Source: Tetrahymena thermophila SB210
Lineage: Eukaryota > Ciliophora > Oligohymenophorea > Hymenostomatida > Tetrahymenidae
Assembly: GCF_000189635.1 (NCBI RefSeq)
Contig: NW_002476443.1
Coordinates: 1,752 to 65,751, forward strand
Length of the DNA: 64,000 nt
Direction: 5' to 3'
Position numbers and translations under genes: made by a program. Below are positions 39,414 to 52,019 of the stretch, one piece after another. Each line of letters starts with the position of its first letter. Within the stretch, counting starts at the first letter, position 1. Under the pieces are notes generated by a model. The model had not been told where the DNA came from. It searched no databases and worked only from the letters and a program-made list of their open reading frames with translations.

Positions 39414-41423
39414 TTGGTTATTCACTTTCGCTTTGCGACTGGGGTTGTTAACTGGGGTACTGACTTACTTAAAGTAGGCTGAGGGGGTTTGCTTTTTTAC
39501 TAAAAACAGAGGTTTTTGTAGAGATGTAAAATTTATATATACCAAAATCGCTTTTTTTCTTCTATTTAAAGAGGAGAATCAGCTTAATAATAAAAGAAAT
39601 TAGAGTAAAACTCCTATCAAGAGAGATTGGTTAAAATCAAGAAGAAATCTTAATTAATTTTCAAATATACTAACAACTTTCTATTTTTAGATTATTGTTA
39701 TTAACAGATAAGATAGCAATCAATATAAACAGTATCTTTTTAAAATTTATAATATATTTTATAAATTATCTAAAGTTACCATTTTCTTATGAAAAAAAAA
39801 TTAACACAGATTTGTATTATATAAAAATTATCACTGAATAATAATGGTAATATCACTAAAAAATGCATACATATTTGTATTACTTAGCGACTTTTGAAAG
39901 AAAATAACTATAAATATATTTATTTACAATAAATAAAATCTTTTAAATTCTATAAATTATTTTAATGCTTTTGTGAATTATAATATATACATATATAACA
40001 GGCTTGAAAATTTAGTATATGTAATAGATATTAGCTACTTATTTTTTTTGTTGTTATATAAAAATATTGTTTAGTAATTGCTCATTATTTATTGGATTAT
40101 ACAAACCACCTATTCCGTCTGTAATATCATCTAAATATACTAATAACTTTTCTTTTTATGACTTAAATAGCTTGAAAGGAAAAACATATAAAAGTCCTCT
40201 TAATTAATATTTTTATTAAATGTAAGAATTGTATGGTTTTTATCAAAATATACTTTTTATTTGTTAATTTAATCTAATCAAAGATCCTATCCACTAATCT
40301 AAAAATATGTGTTTACAGTGAAGCCTGTTAATGCAGTAACCTATAGAAAGGAATATTTTTTCCAAAATGCAAATATTTCCAACTTATTTACAGATTTTTT
40401 AATGAAAAAGTTAAATTTGGGACCAGAACTTTTGTGCTATTTTAACTAGCTCCAAATTTGACAGGTTTTACTGTACATTTTTGTGATAGCAATTAAATAT
40501 AGAGCGAAAGCAAAAACACTAAAGATCTTTAAAGATATTTTGATTATCTGAAAAGAATATTCTTATCAAAATATCTTTTTAATTAATCAAAGTGCCTACT
40601 CACTGATCTACAAATATACTAACATCTTTTTTATTTAAAGCTAATTGATAATAGTAAAAATCAATAATAAAAGTAATATTATCTATTTCATTTATATTAT
40701 AGAATTGCTACTTAAATGCAAATTAAAATATTTTCTATTTTTCCCTAAACAAAAAAAATTCCAAGCTAAATTATTCTTAATATAAAATAAACAGTTCTAC
40801 TTACTTTATTAGTAACAATAAATTAATTTTATTTTAAAAGCTAAAACTAATTTTTGATGAAATCTTTTATTTGTTTTATAAAATAGTTTAATATATTTTT
40901 TTACTTTAATATAAGTACTTTTAAAGTGTATGTTTAACTATATTAAATATGTTTGTTTTATACTAAATTATTTGTAGCGCCATTTGTTAATTTGTATCGA
41001 ATGATCATTTAGATTAATAGTAAAAAATATATAAAATTTAAAAGAAGCTTAAAAATATATGGTGTAAGTATTATTACTTATTTTAATTAGGGATAAATCA
41101 AATATACTTAAATCCCACATATTTTTACAAACTAAGTAACTTCGAGCTAAAATGAAAAGCTCGAAAAGTATTTTTTTAATTTAGATCCTACTATTTTTGA
41201 GGTTATAAGGTAATTAGCTTTCTTGCGAAATTAATACAAAATGAGTGGAAATAAATTTAAAGTTATAAATAGATAAAAATTGTACACAAAATAAATACAT
41301 AGATACATTTAAACAATTTAAATTTTATTTTAAAGTTTTATTGAATGATATTTTATTGATATTAAAACTAAATAAAATGGAAAGGGGTCTACAATAAATT
41401 AGCGTAATTGCTACTTTAAAAGA
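39414..41423. other. upstream flank of gene C and 3' flank of next gene
   Basis: AT-rich, about 2 kb. Positions 39441-39500 hold the G-rich block shared with A and B. Up to about 41150 the sequence resembles the flank of A, marking the outer edge of the duplicated unit. No ORF supported. Confidence 0.6.
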
Positions 41424-42743
41424 TCATAGTTTGATAATTGTAATTTTTTCAGGTAAACTATAATAATTCTTTGACTCTTGTTATAAGGCAAAGAGCACTG
41501 CTTGCTGGTTTTATATAAATTCTAAGAAATGATTGAATTTGTTAATATTTTCATTGTATTTATCTTACTCTAAAAAATATTCACAAGAGTCAATTAATAG
41601 CAGTGTTTAATAACTATTTTATTACTTTTTAATACAAGATGACAACTAATTAAAAAATTCTTAAATGCGATTAAGCTAGCTGATTTGACTGATTTCCCTT
41701 AAATTTAAATATCTAATTTTATATAATTTTTAGCTTTCTTCTTATCTTGAGTCATTTAGTTCAGCGTTTTATTTGTTGAACAGCGAAATTTGTTGTTTTA
41801 TTAAGTATTTTAAGATTTAAAATTTTGTTTCTTACTATTGAGTTCCATTCGATTTGAATGATATAACTGCCCTATTTTTATCCAAAAATTAATAATCTGT
41901 ACTTTTATCATTATGAGTTGAAGAATAAATCAGCCATTAATTAAATTTTTGGACTTAACTTTGTGCTTCTTGATCAAGATTAAGGTTAATAATTTCATGC
42001 AAATATGTCGATTTAGGTGTTTTATAAAATTTATTAAATCTTAGCAAGGAAGAATAATCAATCTGTATATCGAATAAGCTCATGTTTGTGCAGAGAAACA
42101 TTTAATTATGAATATAAGCATCTTGATATGAAATTGAATCTATTTTAAATGCGATTAAGTTTTCCAAAATTTTAACATTAAGAATTGTGTTAGTGCAGAA
42201 TATCTAATTTTATCTTATCAATTATCTCTTAAGGATTTCTTCTACATCCAAGACTGAAGGTAAAAAAACAAGATTTAAGCTATCAGAAACAAATGAAATA
42301 TTTATCTTGACAACTTCACCTTTTTTGAAAATTTTGATTGTTTAAAATTATTTTTAATGATGAAATTATCTTACTAACTTCTAAAGTCTTCTTGATTATT
42401 TCTACTTCTGTGTATTTCTCTTATTCATCGTGATATGTAAAGGGATTAAGCTCTACATAAGAAGAAGAGTCTTCATCTGATAACATTACAATAAATTAGC
42501 TAATAATGTTATTTTTTCCACTCAAAGAACGCAAAATAAACTAACAACTTTTATGTTCTTCTATTTATTTTTTAACATTTGCATAATCCTTTTTGTTTAG
42601 TCTGAGATAGTTAAAAATTTGGTTTCTATCTAAAGTTTTTGAAGTAGAAATTATCATTATTATTTATGGATCTTAAAACAAATCTTTGCCTTTAAAAGCT
42701 ATAAATTTAATTCTTTCTTAATGACTTTGATTAAGCTCTGCAA
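41424..42743 (-). CDS. hypothetical protein
   Basis: Minus-strand gene with at least two exons. The last exon is 42319-41424 and ends in TGA. It is joined in phase to an exon ending at 42375 (donor GTAAGATAA). From the ATG at 42657 the product would be 392 residues (MIISTSKTLDRNQIF at the start). The open frame continues upstream to about 42743, next to a good acceptor (TTTCTTTGCAG), so there may be an earlier first exon. The C-terminal part contains LLLIDSCEYFLEQ, which looks like a Walker-B-type strand, and a glutamine-rich helical region. I saw no Walker A. I do not recognise the family; a degenerate AAA-type ATPase is one possibility. Confidence 0.6.
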
Positions 42744-42972
42744 AGAAAAATAGAACTACAAACAATAAATCAAAAGAACTAAAAGCAAATTTCTTTACTT
42801 TCTTGTAATTTTGCAGAGAAAAAAAATTTTATCAATTAAAATATTTAAAAAATATAAAGAAAACAATTTTTCTTTCTTAATAAAAAATGAATTTATTTTC
42901 TTTTAAAATATTTAAATTATTTGGAAAAAAACTCAAAAACAAAGATGAATTTTGATAATTTAATCTCGAAGT

Positions 42973-43044
42973 AGCAGGGTGGCGAAGTGGAATCGCGTTG
43001 GGCTCATAACTCAAAGGTCGGAGGATCGAAACCTCTCTCTGCTA
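42973..43044 (+). tRNA. initiator tRNA-Met (CAT)
   Basis: A 72-nt cloverleaf. The acceptor stem AGCAGGG pairs with CTCTGCT (one G-T), giving the A1:U72 pair of eukaryotic initiators. D stem GCGA/TCGC; anticodon loop CTCATAA with CAT; T loop ATCGAAA instead of TTCGANN. The A54 and A60 of this loop mark the initiator rather than the elongator. The genomic copy ends at A73, so CCA is added later. No intron. Confidence 0.95.
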
Positions 43045-43048
43045 TAAC

Positions 43049-43055
43049 TTTTTTT
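43049..43055 (+). terminator. RNA polymerase III terminator
   Basis: Run of seven T a few bases after the tRNA 3' end. Confidence 0.85.
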
Positions 43056-43403
43056 ATTCAAAATTTGCTTTATTTTACTTGCGGAAAAAAAATAAATAAG
43101 CAAATTTAAATAAATTAATAGAAATTGAATGCAATTTATATTTAATTTGTTCAGTATATTAAGAAAAGAATGAATTTGGCATTATTTGATTTTTGATTTA
43201 GTTTATCAAATTATTAATTTTTTTTGAAATTAAGGTTTTTGTTAAAAGAAATTTGTTTGTTAACGTTTAAAATCAAGAAATAAAGAAAGTAAAAGTGAAT
43301 GAATAAATAAATAAACAAAGTAAATCAGTTTGATGTATTTGATTGAATTATTAAATTCAAAAGAAATTTGATTTATTTGACAGTATTGATTAATTATAGC
43401 TAA

Positions 43404-46400
43404 ATGAATATGAATAAGAGTATCTAAAGCAAAAGCAACCCACGAACTCCAATAAATTAAAGGAAATATAGCTAACATTTCTATTTTTAAAATCCTGCTA
43501 GCTAGCAGAAAAATTGCGTGAGCGGCAACAATGATTAAAAGACTAAGGGTTTTAATAGCAACGAGGGACAGCATCTAGTTTGCGAATAATAAGAAAAGAT
43601 GCATTAAATATAATTTAGTTCAAATAGCAGTAGCAATGACATCTTTTTTTCTTCAAAGAACAATAATCAATTAAATTTAGATTTGATGAATCATGAATTT
43701 GTTGATGAGGAAAATAAAATTAAATAGTCTTTTGTTTAAAATGCTGCATGTCTTCCTTAAAATTATTATGAAATAGCTTCATCGAAGTCATCTATGGTTT
43801 GTTTAACTACTCCTTAGAATCCTCAAAAGAGGCTTTAAAAGAATCCGTCAGCTATTTCTATTTATAATGACGCGGCGAACAAAAGCAACAATCCAACTGC
43901 TTAAAAGAACACTCAAGAGAATATCTTCAATCCGAAGAAACTCTAGAACAATATTTCAGCTAAAAATAGCAGTAATATTAGTGCTCTATCTTCTATAAAT
44001 ATATCAAATTACACTTCTGAATAAATACAAAAGAACAATAATATTAGTGTTGCTTAATTTTAATTGCAACCAAGTTAGGACTAAAACATACTTTTTAAAG
44101 AATTGATAGGCTTTTAACAATAAAAATCGAATGAGATAGATACAAAATTAAATGGGAACTATCCTCATTTTCAGTAGAATTTAATTCAAGCTAGTTCTAT
44201 AGAAGCTGATGCGTTCTTGAAAAGACATTCCCCTATTCAATAGGAATTACCAAATAAAGGCTTAATGAATAATGGAGTATAAATGAACAGTGGAGGCTTA
44301 GACGGATAAGATTACTCTCAATTTTTAAAAGAAAACAAAAATAGCAGTAAAAATATGCTTAATATTTAGAAGAATTATTAACACAACGCTTCAAAGACGC
44401 CATAAAGAAAAATAAGCAACACTTCTAAGGTATCTCTGAATGCAACACCTTCCAATCAAAGCACAATATCATATGACAATCAAAAGAAAAAAAGTAGTTA
44501 AAAGAGCACTTTAAAGCTTATTCAAGACTCTAGCAGCTACAATAGTTATGTTCAGCAACAGAAGCAATAAAATTAATGTTTTTAAATAGAAAATCCTAAT
44601 AATAAATTTTAATATATCAGCAATTAAGACTTTAAGCAATAATAATAAATAAATTAGCAGCAGAATCCACTTTAAATTCAATAAAAATACAACAATTTGT
44701 GTATTGCAAATTAAAAAAACAATAGCTCTTCTTAGCATATTAATCCAATGTCTTCAATATCGATTCAATCTTAGAATTCTCTAAGCTAAAACCAACTTAT
44801 TTTTTAAAATTAGTTTGAACATTTCTAAATTGATCAAGGAAATAACAACAGTCAGCAGTTCGATAAGTAATTTTACTCAATAAACTAAAGATACTACGGT
44901 TTAAATAACGAATAATTGGACAAAGAAAACGTCATCCATTAACATGACAATGAAATAAAACATTCTTAAGATATTAATTAAGAAAAAGAAAATAAATTTT
45001 CAAGATTAAATTCATCTAAATCTACTAATTTACTTAATTATAAAAATAGCAATAATCAAGAAAATCCTTCTAATTTGTTTGATAAAAATAAATCAAATCA
45101 CTTAAATCACCAAATTAAATTGTAAAATTAAAATGAAAATTAGCTTATTTAATAGCAAAAACCACCTGCAACTCAAGAAGAAGACTACTCAGTTCCTCAA
45201 GAATTGCAAAACTCCTTTTAAATGAATAAAAATATGAGCAAATTGAATGTGCTAACAACAATCAGAGCATCTGAAATAGACTTACTGAAAGGAAACGAAA
45301 AAACTAATCAATCTTAACTTAATACAACTAACGCAAATAGATATTCCATTTAAAACACAAGTCCAAGAGCAGACCAAGAGAAATCAGCTTCTTTTAGTCT
45401 AATGCAAAACAATATAAAATCCACATAAAATTTATTAAGAACGCAATCCAACTAGCTTAGTTTTTAAAATCATTCAAAAATGTAGCTCTACAAAGGAAAA
45501 GAAAACAGACGAGAGGGTTTGCTAAGCGCTTATCCTAGCAAATAATAATAATAATAATTTAATGGATAACAATAGACATAAATATATACTGGAAATGAGA
45601 CTCAAAGACAATTTAATAACAGATAAAGCATAGATTCCTTCTTAGATGTTACGACTAAAAACATCCCTCAGACTTTCATCAGTTAAGAAAAATAAACAAA
45701 GCTCTCGATTTAACACAAAAATAAAAGTCACAGAAGAAATTGCAATTGCGATAATGACGAAAATATGATGGAATCTTGCTCTAAAGTCTATAGTTGGTTA
45801 GGAATAAACAAAGAATTATCTCAAGTCAACTCTACAATCTTCCTCTCATCAATGCCCTTGGACTTCGATCCTAAAATACAACTACAAATTTAAAAAGATG
45901 TGTTGAGAACTTATCAAAACTACGAATTCTTTTGGAATCCATAAATTCAGTAATCGATTTAAAATATTTTGTACAAATACATCAATCAATATCCCGAAGT
46001 TGGTAAGATTTTCTTCGCATTTTAATAGAAAAAATATTTATTCTTTATTAAATTAAAAAGGCTATGTTTAAGGAATGAATTTAATAGTAGGATATCTTAT
46101 TTGGCATGCAGATGAAACCTATGCTTTTGAACTCCTTTCTAAAATATGCAGCATTCTCAATCTTAATGACTTACTCAAGCCAGGTATTTAAAAAAATAAA
46201 TAAATCAATCAAAAGTGTTAACAAACAATGATTAATAAAAGGTTTCCCAGATTTGCAAAAGCACTTAAAAACAATTGAAGTTATTATGATTATAAACTGT
46301 CCCCAAATATATTAAATACTCAATAAATATGACTTGCACCCATCAATGTTTATCTCTGAGTGGATACTGGTCCTCCTCACAGATATTATTCCTCTCGAAT

Positions 46401-46722
46401 ACTCAGTAAATATGTTAAATTAAATAATTAATATTCGCTAAATCATTATATTTAATAAAAGCACCTAGTTTTGCAGGGAGTGTTTAAAGATGGCTGGATA
46501 TTTTTTTACAGGACTATAATTAACTTAATAAAAATACTGCTTAGAAAATTAGAAAATTTAGAGGACTAAAGCGAAATACTTTACGTTCTCAAATCAGTTA
46601 GATCTAGATAAAAAGAATATCAAATTGACTGGAATAAGATACTTGTAGCATAAGAACCACATATAACTAACTAATTTATTGAAAATATACAAACCCATAT
46701 AAAATCCAACGATATTAAATGA
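43404..46722 (+). CDS. TBC domain (Rab GTPase-activating) protein, Q/N-rich
   Basis: Four exons: 43404-46002, 46061-46183, 46242-46405, 46477-46722; 3132 nt, 1043 residues. The start is the first ATG after an in-frame TGA at 43344. Residues 1 to about 800 are low-complexity and rich in Asn, Gln and Ser, with many Gln as TAA or TAG. The C-terminal TBC domain has the arginine-finger motif I-Q-K-D-V-L-R-T-Y, the YVQGMN glutamine-finger motif across the first intron, then LVLLTDIIPL and GVFKDGWIFFYRTI. Both catalytic fingers (Arg and Gln) are present, so it should accelerate GTP hydrolysis by a Rab protein and act in membrane traffic. Introns are 58, 58 and 71 nt. Two standard-code ORFs on the opposite strand within exon 1 are artefacts. 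Confidence 0.9.
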
Positions 46723-47616
46723 ATATCAATATCCAAGCAAGCAAGCAATCAACTAACTAACATTCTAATAAATAATTAAAACTTAAAATTTTCTTTACAA
46801 TTAATAAAATTAATAATCATCATCATCATCATAATAATAATAATTATAATAATATATCCTTAAAAAAATTTTAATCCGCTAATTCTAATTATTAAATTTA
46901 TTCTATAGAGTTAAAAAGTAATTATTGTTTATATCTTAATATATCTCCTTATAATTTATTTTTCACTTTGCTCAACTCCAAATCATAATTAAAAAAACTC
47001 TTTGTGAATTTGATCTATAAATTAATTTAATTAAGATTAAACGAATTAAAAAATTTGCTATTATATTCTATTTACAAATATTAATAAATTTTATTTTTTT
47101 TTATTTTCTTTAAAACTTTCTTAATTATTAATAAAGATTATAATGATAACATAATAATCTATTATTAAAATTTTTTAAATTTAATAATAATTATTTTTTA
47201 TATTTTATTTTTATTAATTTAAAATAAAATTTACTAAAAATATAATTTTTCAAATCAAACTAAAATATTTTTTCTAAAAATTTAATTTATTATTTTAAAT
47301 TTTTAAATTAAAATTTGAAAAAAGAATGCTGGTCTTAATTGTAGATTAAAAATGAAGATTTAAAGCAAACTAGTTAGGATTAATTTGATTATTTGTTTGA
47401 TTGTTTGATTGTTTGTTTATTTTAGTGCAACTTTTTGATTTGATTGCTTGGCCTATGATTGCCAATAAATCAAATAAGATTATTTTTGTTAAGATTTTAG
47501 ATATAATATTTGGTTGCATTGGCTAATTCATTAATTAATTAATTATCTGCTTAATAAAATATAACTATCAATTGTCTTACATTTATTTAAATTACATCTA
47601 TTTTTTAAAAGAAGAT
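46723..47616. other. intergenic, AT-rich with ATC/ATA microsatellites
   Basis: A simple (CAT)n then (AAT)n tract around 46810-46850. No supported ORF. Confidence 0.6.
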
Positions 47617-47895
47617 ATGAAGAAATATTATTAGGATAATTAGGAAGTAAACCAAATTTTTAGATTTCGATTTGACCCAGAATTTCATTTTAATAGCATG
47701 ATATTTATTTCAAGTTAAAGCCTTTTTTATAACAGAGTTAGGGACATAAATATTTTTAGAGACCTACTTCAGCTGATTAGTAAATTCTACATTATTTATC
47801 AACGTATTTCACATTAGATTATTTTTAAATCAAAAGAGAGCTCAGTGCTGTAAACAAAAGCTAGGAAGATAAAGAGAATAAAGATAAGCAATTGA
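47617..47895 (+). CDS. small hypothetical ORF, 92 residues
   Basis: ATG to TGA with TAA and TAG as Gln: MKKYYQDNQEV at the start, many Phe/Ile and a basic C-terminus. It lies 160 bases before the coiled-coil gene on the same strand and could be a separate small gene, an upstream exon or chance. No family recognised. Confidence 0.3.
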
Positions 47896-48056
47896 GTTTG
47901 TAAATTGATAATAATTAGCAGTGCAACATTTTGAATTTAAAATATCATTAAATATATTTAGGCTATAAAAAAAGAATATTAGCTTTTTAAAATAAACATA
48001 GTCATCAAAGGTAGTTTACTTTATCTTACATCTATTTTTGTTTAGCAAAGACTTTA

Positions 48057-49041
48057 ATGTAATCAATCTAGGTATTTTAAATCAGACCATCAACTAGCAC
48101 ATTCAGAAACAGTTAGCAGCACCATAGAGGAATCATTTAATCAGAATCCAACCACTTTAAAAGCAATTTTAGCGCATATGATAAGGTTTTTGCTGGTTAT
48201 TTAGTCTTGATAAATTATAATTATGTTTTTTTACTTATAGGAGAAACTATTTGAGGAACTGCTACAACATAAAGAAAAAATAAAAGTACTCACTGATGAA
48301 AATTATAAAATAAAAACTGTGTTAATTAACAAAGACAGGGAACTCAAAAAATATGAAAAAGTTATTGAAGAATTATAAGCAAGTGGCAATTTAAAAAATT
48401 TGAACACGAAGTTTTCAACAGAAGTATAATCAATTGATTAAATAATCAATATTCCACTTAGAGAATATTAAATACAATGCTAAATATTCAATTCTTTAAA
48501 TACTTATTTATATATTTATTATTAGAGTTTTCTTTACATCAATCTAAAGAAACAAATTAAAGAGCTCAACGATGAAGTCAAATTTAAAACAGAAGAAATC
48601 AATACAATGAAAAAGAATTCTAAATATACAAAATTCCTTGAAATCGAAGTAGATTATTACATAAATGCTTTAAATTTTTACTTATTTATTATTTACTATT
48701 AATAATTTTAGCAAGAGAAGAAATGTTTTGTTGATGAAACTATAAAAATGAGAGGAATTATTCAAAATTTATAGGAGTAGCTTTAAAGAAATATCGTTGC
48801 AAATGAAAGACTCTTCCAATTAGAAAACTAGTAAACAATCAATACAAATGTAATTTCTACTTTAAAGCAGAGCAACCAAGAATTAGAAGATCAGCTGAAA
48901 GATTGTAAAAATTAGCTCAAAAGCAGCAAAGAACAAATGGATAAACAAAATACTAAGATAAAATCGTTAAAAAACGAACTTAATAAATACAACGCAACTA
49001 GCATTAATAACCAAAACAAAGAAAAAGATAAAATCAAATGA
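48057..49041 (+). CDS. coiled-coil protein, 254 residues
   Basis: Four exons, all joined in phase 0: 48057-48185, 48241-48423, 48526-48648, 48712-49041. Introns of 55, 102 and 63 nt with GT-AG ends. The N-terminal 43 residues (MQSIQVFQIRPSTS at the start) are polar. The rest is almost entirely heptad-like helix rich in Glu, Lys, Gln and Leu, for example EKLFEELLQHKEKIKVL and LEDQLKDCKNQLKSS. No catalytic domain seen. Probably a cytoskeletal or basal-body-type structural protein, but the family is not identified. Confidence 0.75.
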
Positions 49042-49445
49042 GTTAGTTATTCTACATTTAACACTTAAATAAAATATATTTCTTATTAAAAATTAAACAC
49101 ATCTTATATTAAATTATTTTGTAATCTATATGTTTTAATAAAAGTATTAAAAAAAAAGTTAATAAATTAATAAAAAAATTATTTTTTAATTTTCTCATTT
49201 TTTTAACCATTTTGCATTTTTTTCAATAATAGCTTATAATATTATAGACTATGATGTTTTTGAAATTAAAAATATAGTCATGACAAAATAGATTTTAATT
49301 AAAATTGCATAAAATTTGGAAAGAAAAAATTTGGAAAGATTTAATATTGATTAAGAATTAGGAACAAGTGTATTATATAATTTAAGATATAAACAATATA
49401 TTAATTATTAAAATAATTTAGGTTGTGAATAAACTTGGTTGTCGC
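49042..49445. other. short convergent intergenic region
   Basis: AT-rich 3' flanks of the coiled-coil gene (+) and the IF-2 gene (-). Nothing else seen. Confidence 0.6.
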
Positions 49446-52019
49446 TCACTCTTTTTCATAGGCTACGACAGTATCTCCTTCTTCGAAAGAATTAAATCTA
49501 AAGAAGATTATTCCGCATTCGCTGCCTTCTTTGATTTCTTCTACTTCTTTCTTAAAGTGTCTGAGATTAGCAATTTCTAAATCTTTTTCAATGATTTCGC
49601 CATCTCTTTCAATTCTATATAAATGTTTCTTATTTATTTTACCGCTTAAAACTTTGCATCCAGCAACGAATTGTGTTTCTTTTGATAATATTAAAATAAC
49701 TAAATAATCTTTAGATGAAATCTTTATATTTACATGATTTAGATGCTTTGATTTCAATAACTGATTGGATTACAGCTTGACCTCTTTCTACTTCTTTTTC
49801 TTCTTCTTCAGCCTCTTCTGGACCTTGTTCCATCAGCAATTTAATATCATCAATTAAGGTGTAAATAATTTTGTGAGATTTAACTACAATTTTCTTTTAT
49901 TTAACTAATTACTCTACATCCTTAGAGAGTTAGATATCCATACCCAATATCTTAGCATTAAATAATTCAGCGTCTCTAATATCAGCTTCTGTAACCTAAC
50001 CAACAGTAGCGCTAATTATATTTAATTGAATATCTTCGTATGCTAACTTAGCCTTGATAATTTAAGACACCAAAGTTTCTTTTGTACCAAAATCGTTTGC
50101 CTTTATAATTAAATTAATACTATTTCCTACTTTAACATCTCCTACTAAATTAGCCATATACTACTTATTCTATTACAAATCTTATTTTAATTTTTATATT
50201 TTTTATTAAATATCATTCATCTCTGTTTCTGACTTAAAATCTATTTCTTCCAATTGTTTTATTTTCTTTTATTCATTTATTATTATAATTAAATTTCATT
50301 AAATTTTTATTCTAATCGTTAGAATTACGTCTAAAATTCTTGCCTCTACTTCGTTATATTTAGCTTCTGTGATTTCTCTGTTTCCAGAGAAGAATTTTCT
50401 TTTTTCTCTGACATTTCTTTAAATTAATTAATAAAATAATTCTTTTAAAATATTAATACAAAAATAATTAATTTTACTCAAATTTCAACTTAGATCCTGA
50501 TCCTTAAATGAATTGTTCTTCTTGGCTATTGAGTTCTTCTTCATTTTTAATTCTTCTTTGGGAGATCACTTTAGCTTTGTTTTCTGACTCTAAAGCAAAA
50601 ACTACGTCTCCAGATTAAGGCAATTCTTTAATTCCAGTCTTATTTTTTTTGTTTATTTTTAATATTAAATTGAATCTAAATTCAATATAAAAATATTACA
50701 ATTTCAACTGCATATGAAGGAAAAGCCTGCTTAAGCATATTTTTTTTATCATCTTTTATTGATCTCACTTTGCAATAGTTATTTCCAATAATAATATGAT
50801 CACCAACCTTTAATGTGCCTTTTTAGACAATAATTGTGCAACTTTTTTCATCATTGTCAACATCTCTTCTGCTTTCAATCACAACTCCTTCAGCTAAAGA
50901 ATCGTAATCCTATATTAAATTTTCCATTAAATTCTATTTAAATTCCTTAATATTTTTTACTTCTTTCAATTCCATGAGTTCTGATTCGAATAAAATTAAT
51001 TCCAACAGCAAGTCCATGTTTGTGCCATTTAAAGCAGAAATATGAACAACTGGAATGTTACCTCCAAATGGCTCTAAATCTAATTTCCCTTACTCCTTTA
51101 ATTACTTTTCAACTAAATCAGGACGTGCTCCTGGAACATCAATTTTATTTATTGCAACTAAGATATGAACTTGATTCTAATGAGCTAACTTAATAACTTC
51201 TAGTGTCTTTTTTATCAGAAATTGTTGATTAAAATTATTATTTACACATTCAATATAAAACAAAAAATATACCTAAGGCTATATTCCTTCAATAGCAGAT
51301 ACAACCAAAATAATCATATCTGTTGAATTAGCTCCACGCACTCTCATATTTGAAAAAGCCTCGTGACCTGGAGTATCAATAAAAGTTATTCTTTACCCTT
51401 CAGGAGTTAAAACGTGAAATGCACCAATTTTTTGAGTTATACCTCCAAATTCACCTTTAGCAATTTAACTATTTCTTAAATAATCTAACAATGTTGTTTT
51501 GCCATGATCGACGTGACCCATAATGGTAACAACAGGCGATCTTTGCTTTATGTTCCCCTTTTCGTTCTTATGCTATATCTTTACATCATATTCTAAAGAT
51601 ATCAGATTTGCCTCCTTTAAACTAATTTTTTCAGGATTTATGCCCATTGATGTTAACTTTTAGAGTAATTTTTAACCATCAAAAGCAATAAATTCAGCCA
51701 ATTGTTCTATGTTAACAAAATCTGTATTGACAACATAAGTTTGAATAATCTTCTTTACCCTATTTTGGTGCTATGGGTTTGAAATTAACTCAATCTAATT
51801 AAACTCCTCCTATAAATTCTTTTGTATTTGCTACCCCTTCGAAGCGTCATTTCCTAATTTAATAGAGTTCTTCAATATTTAAGGACGCTATTCTAAACTG
51901 CAAAATGGGCTTCGAGATTAAAATTATATATTTTGTATCAAAGAAAGTCTAGAATTTTGATGAATCTTTAGAGACGACTTAATAAATTAAAGTTTTTGCT
52001 TAAATATCTTGCCTAACAT
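49446..52019 (-). CDS. mitochondrial translation initiation factor IF-2
   Basis: Six exons: 52019-51273, 51206-50700, 50638-50478, 50416-50329, 50265-49734, 49678-49446; 2268 nt, 755 residues. The N-terminus [19 protein letters not shown] is basic, amphipathic and lacks acidic residues, as expected for a mitochondrial targeting sequence. The GTPase domain shows G1 [14 protein letters not shown], switch region [11 protein letters not shown]3 [13 protein letters not shown]4 [10 protein letters not shown] and a G5-like SALNG. Domains II-IV follow, ending with [25 protein letters not shown] and a short tail. It would bring initiator tRNA to the mitochondrial ribosome and hydrolyse GTP on subunit joining. 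It is divergently arranged with the COG8-like gene. The last exon is partly visible as a standard-code ORF because it contains no TAA or TAG. Confidence 0.95.

Noticed and set aside
43260-43574. 104-residue minus-strand standard-code ORF with hydrophobic character
   Set aside because: It is the reverse complement of the Q/N-rich first exon of the TBC gene.
44511-44738. 75-residue minus-strand ORF rich in Leu and Ile
   Set aside because: Shadow of the poly-Gln/Asn coding of the TBC gene.
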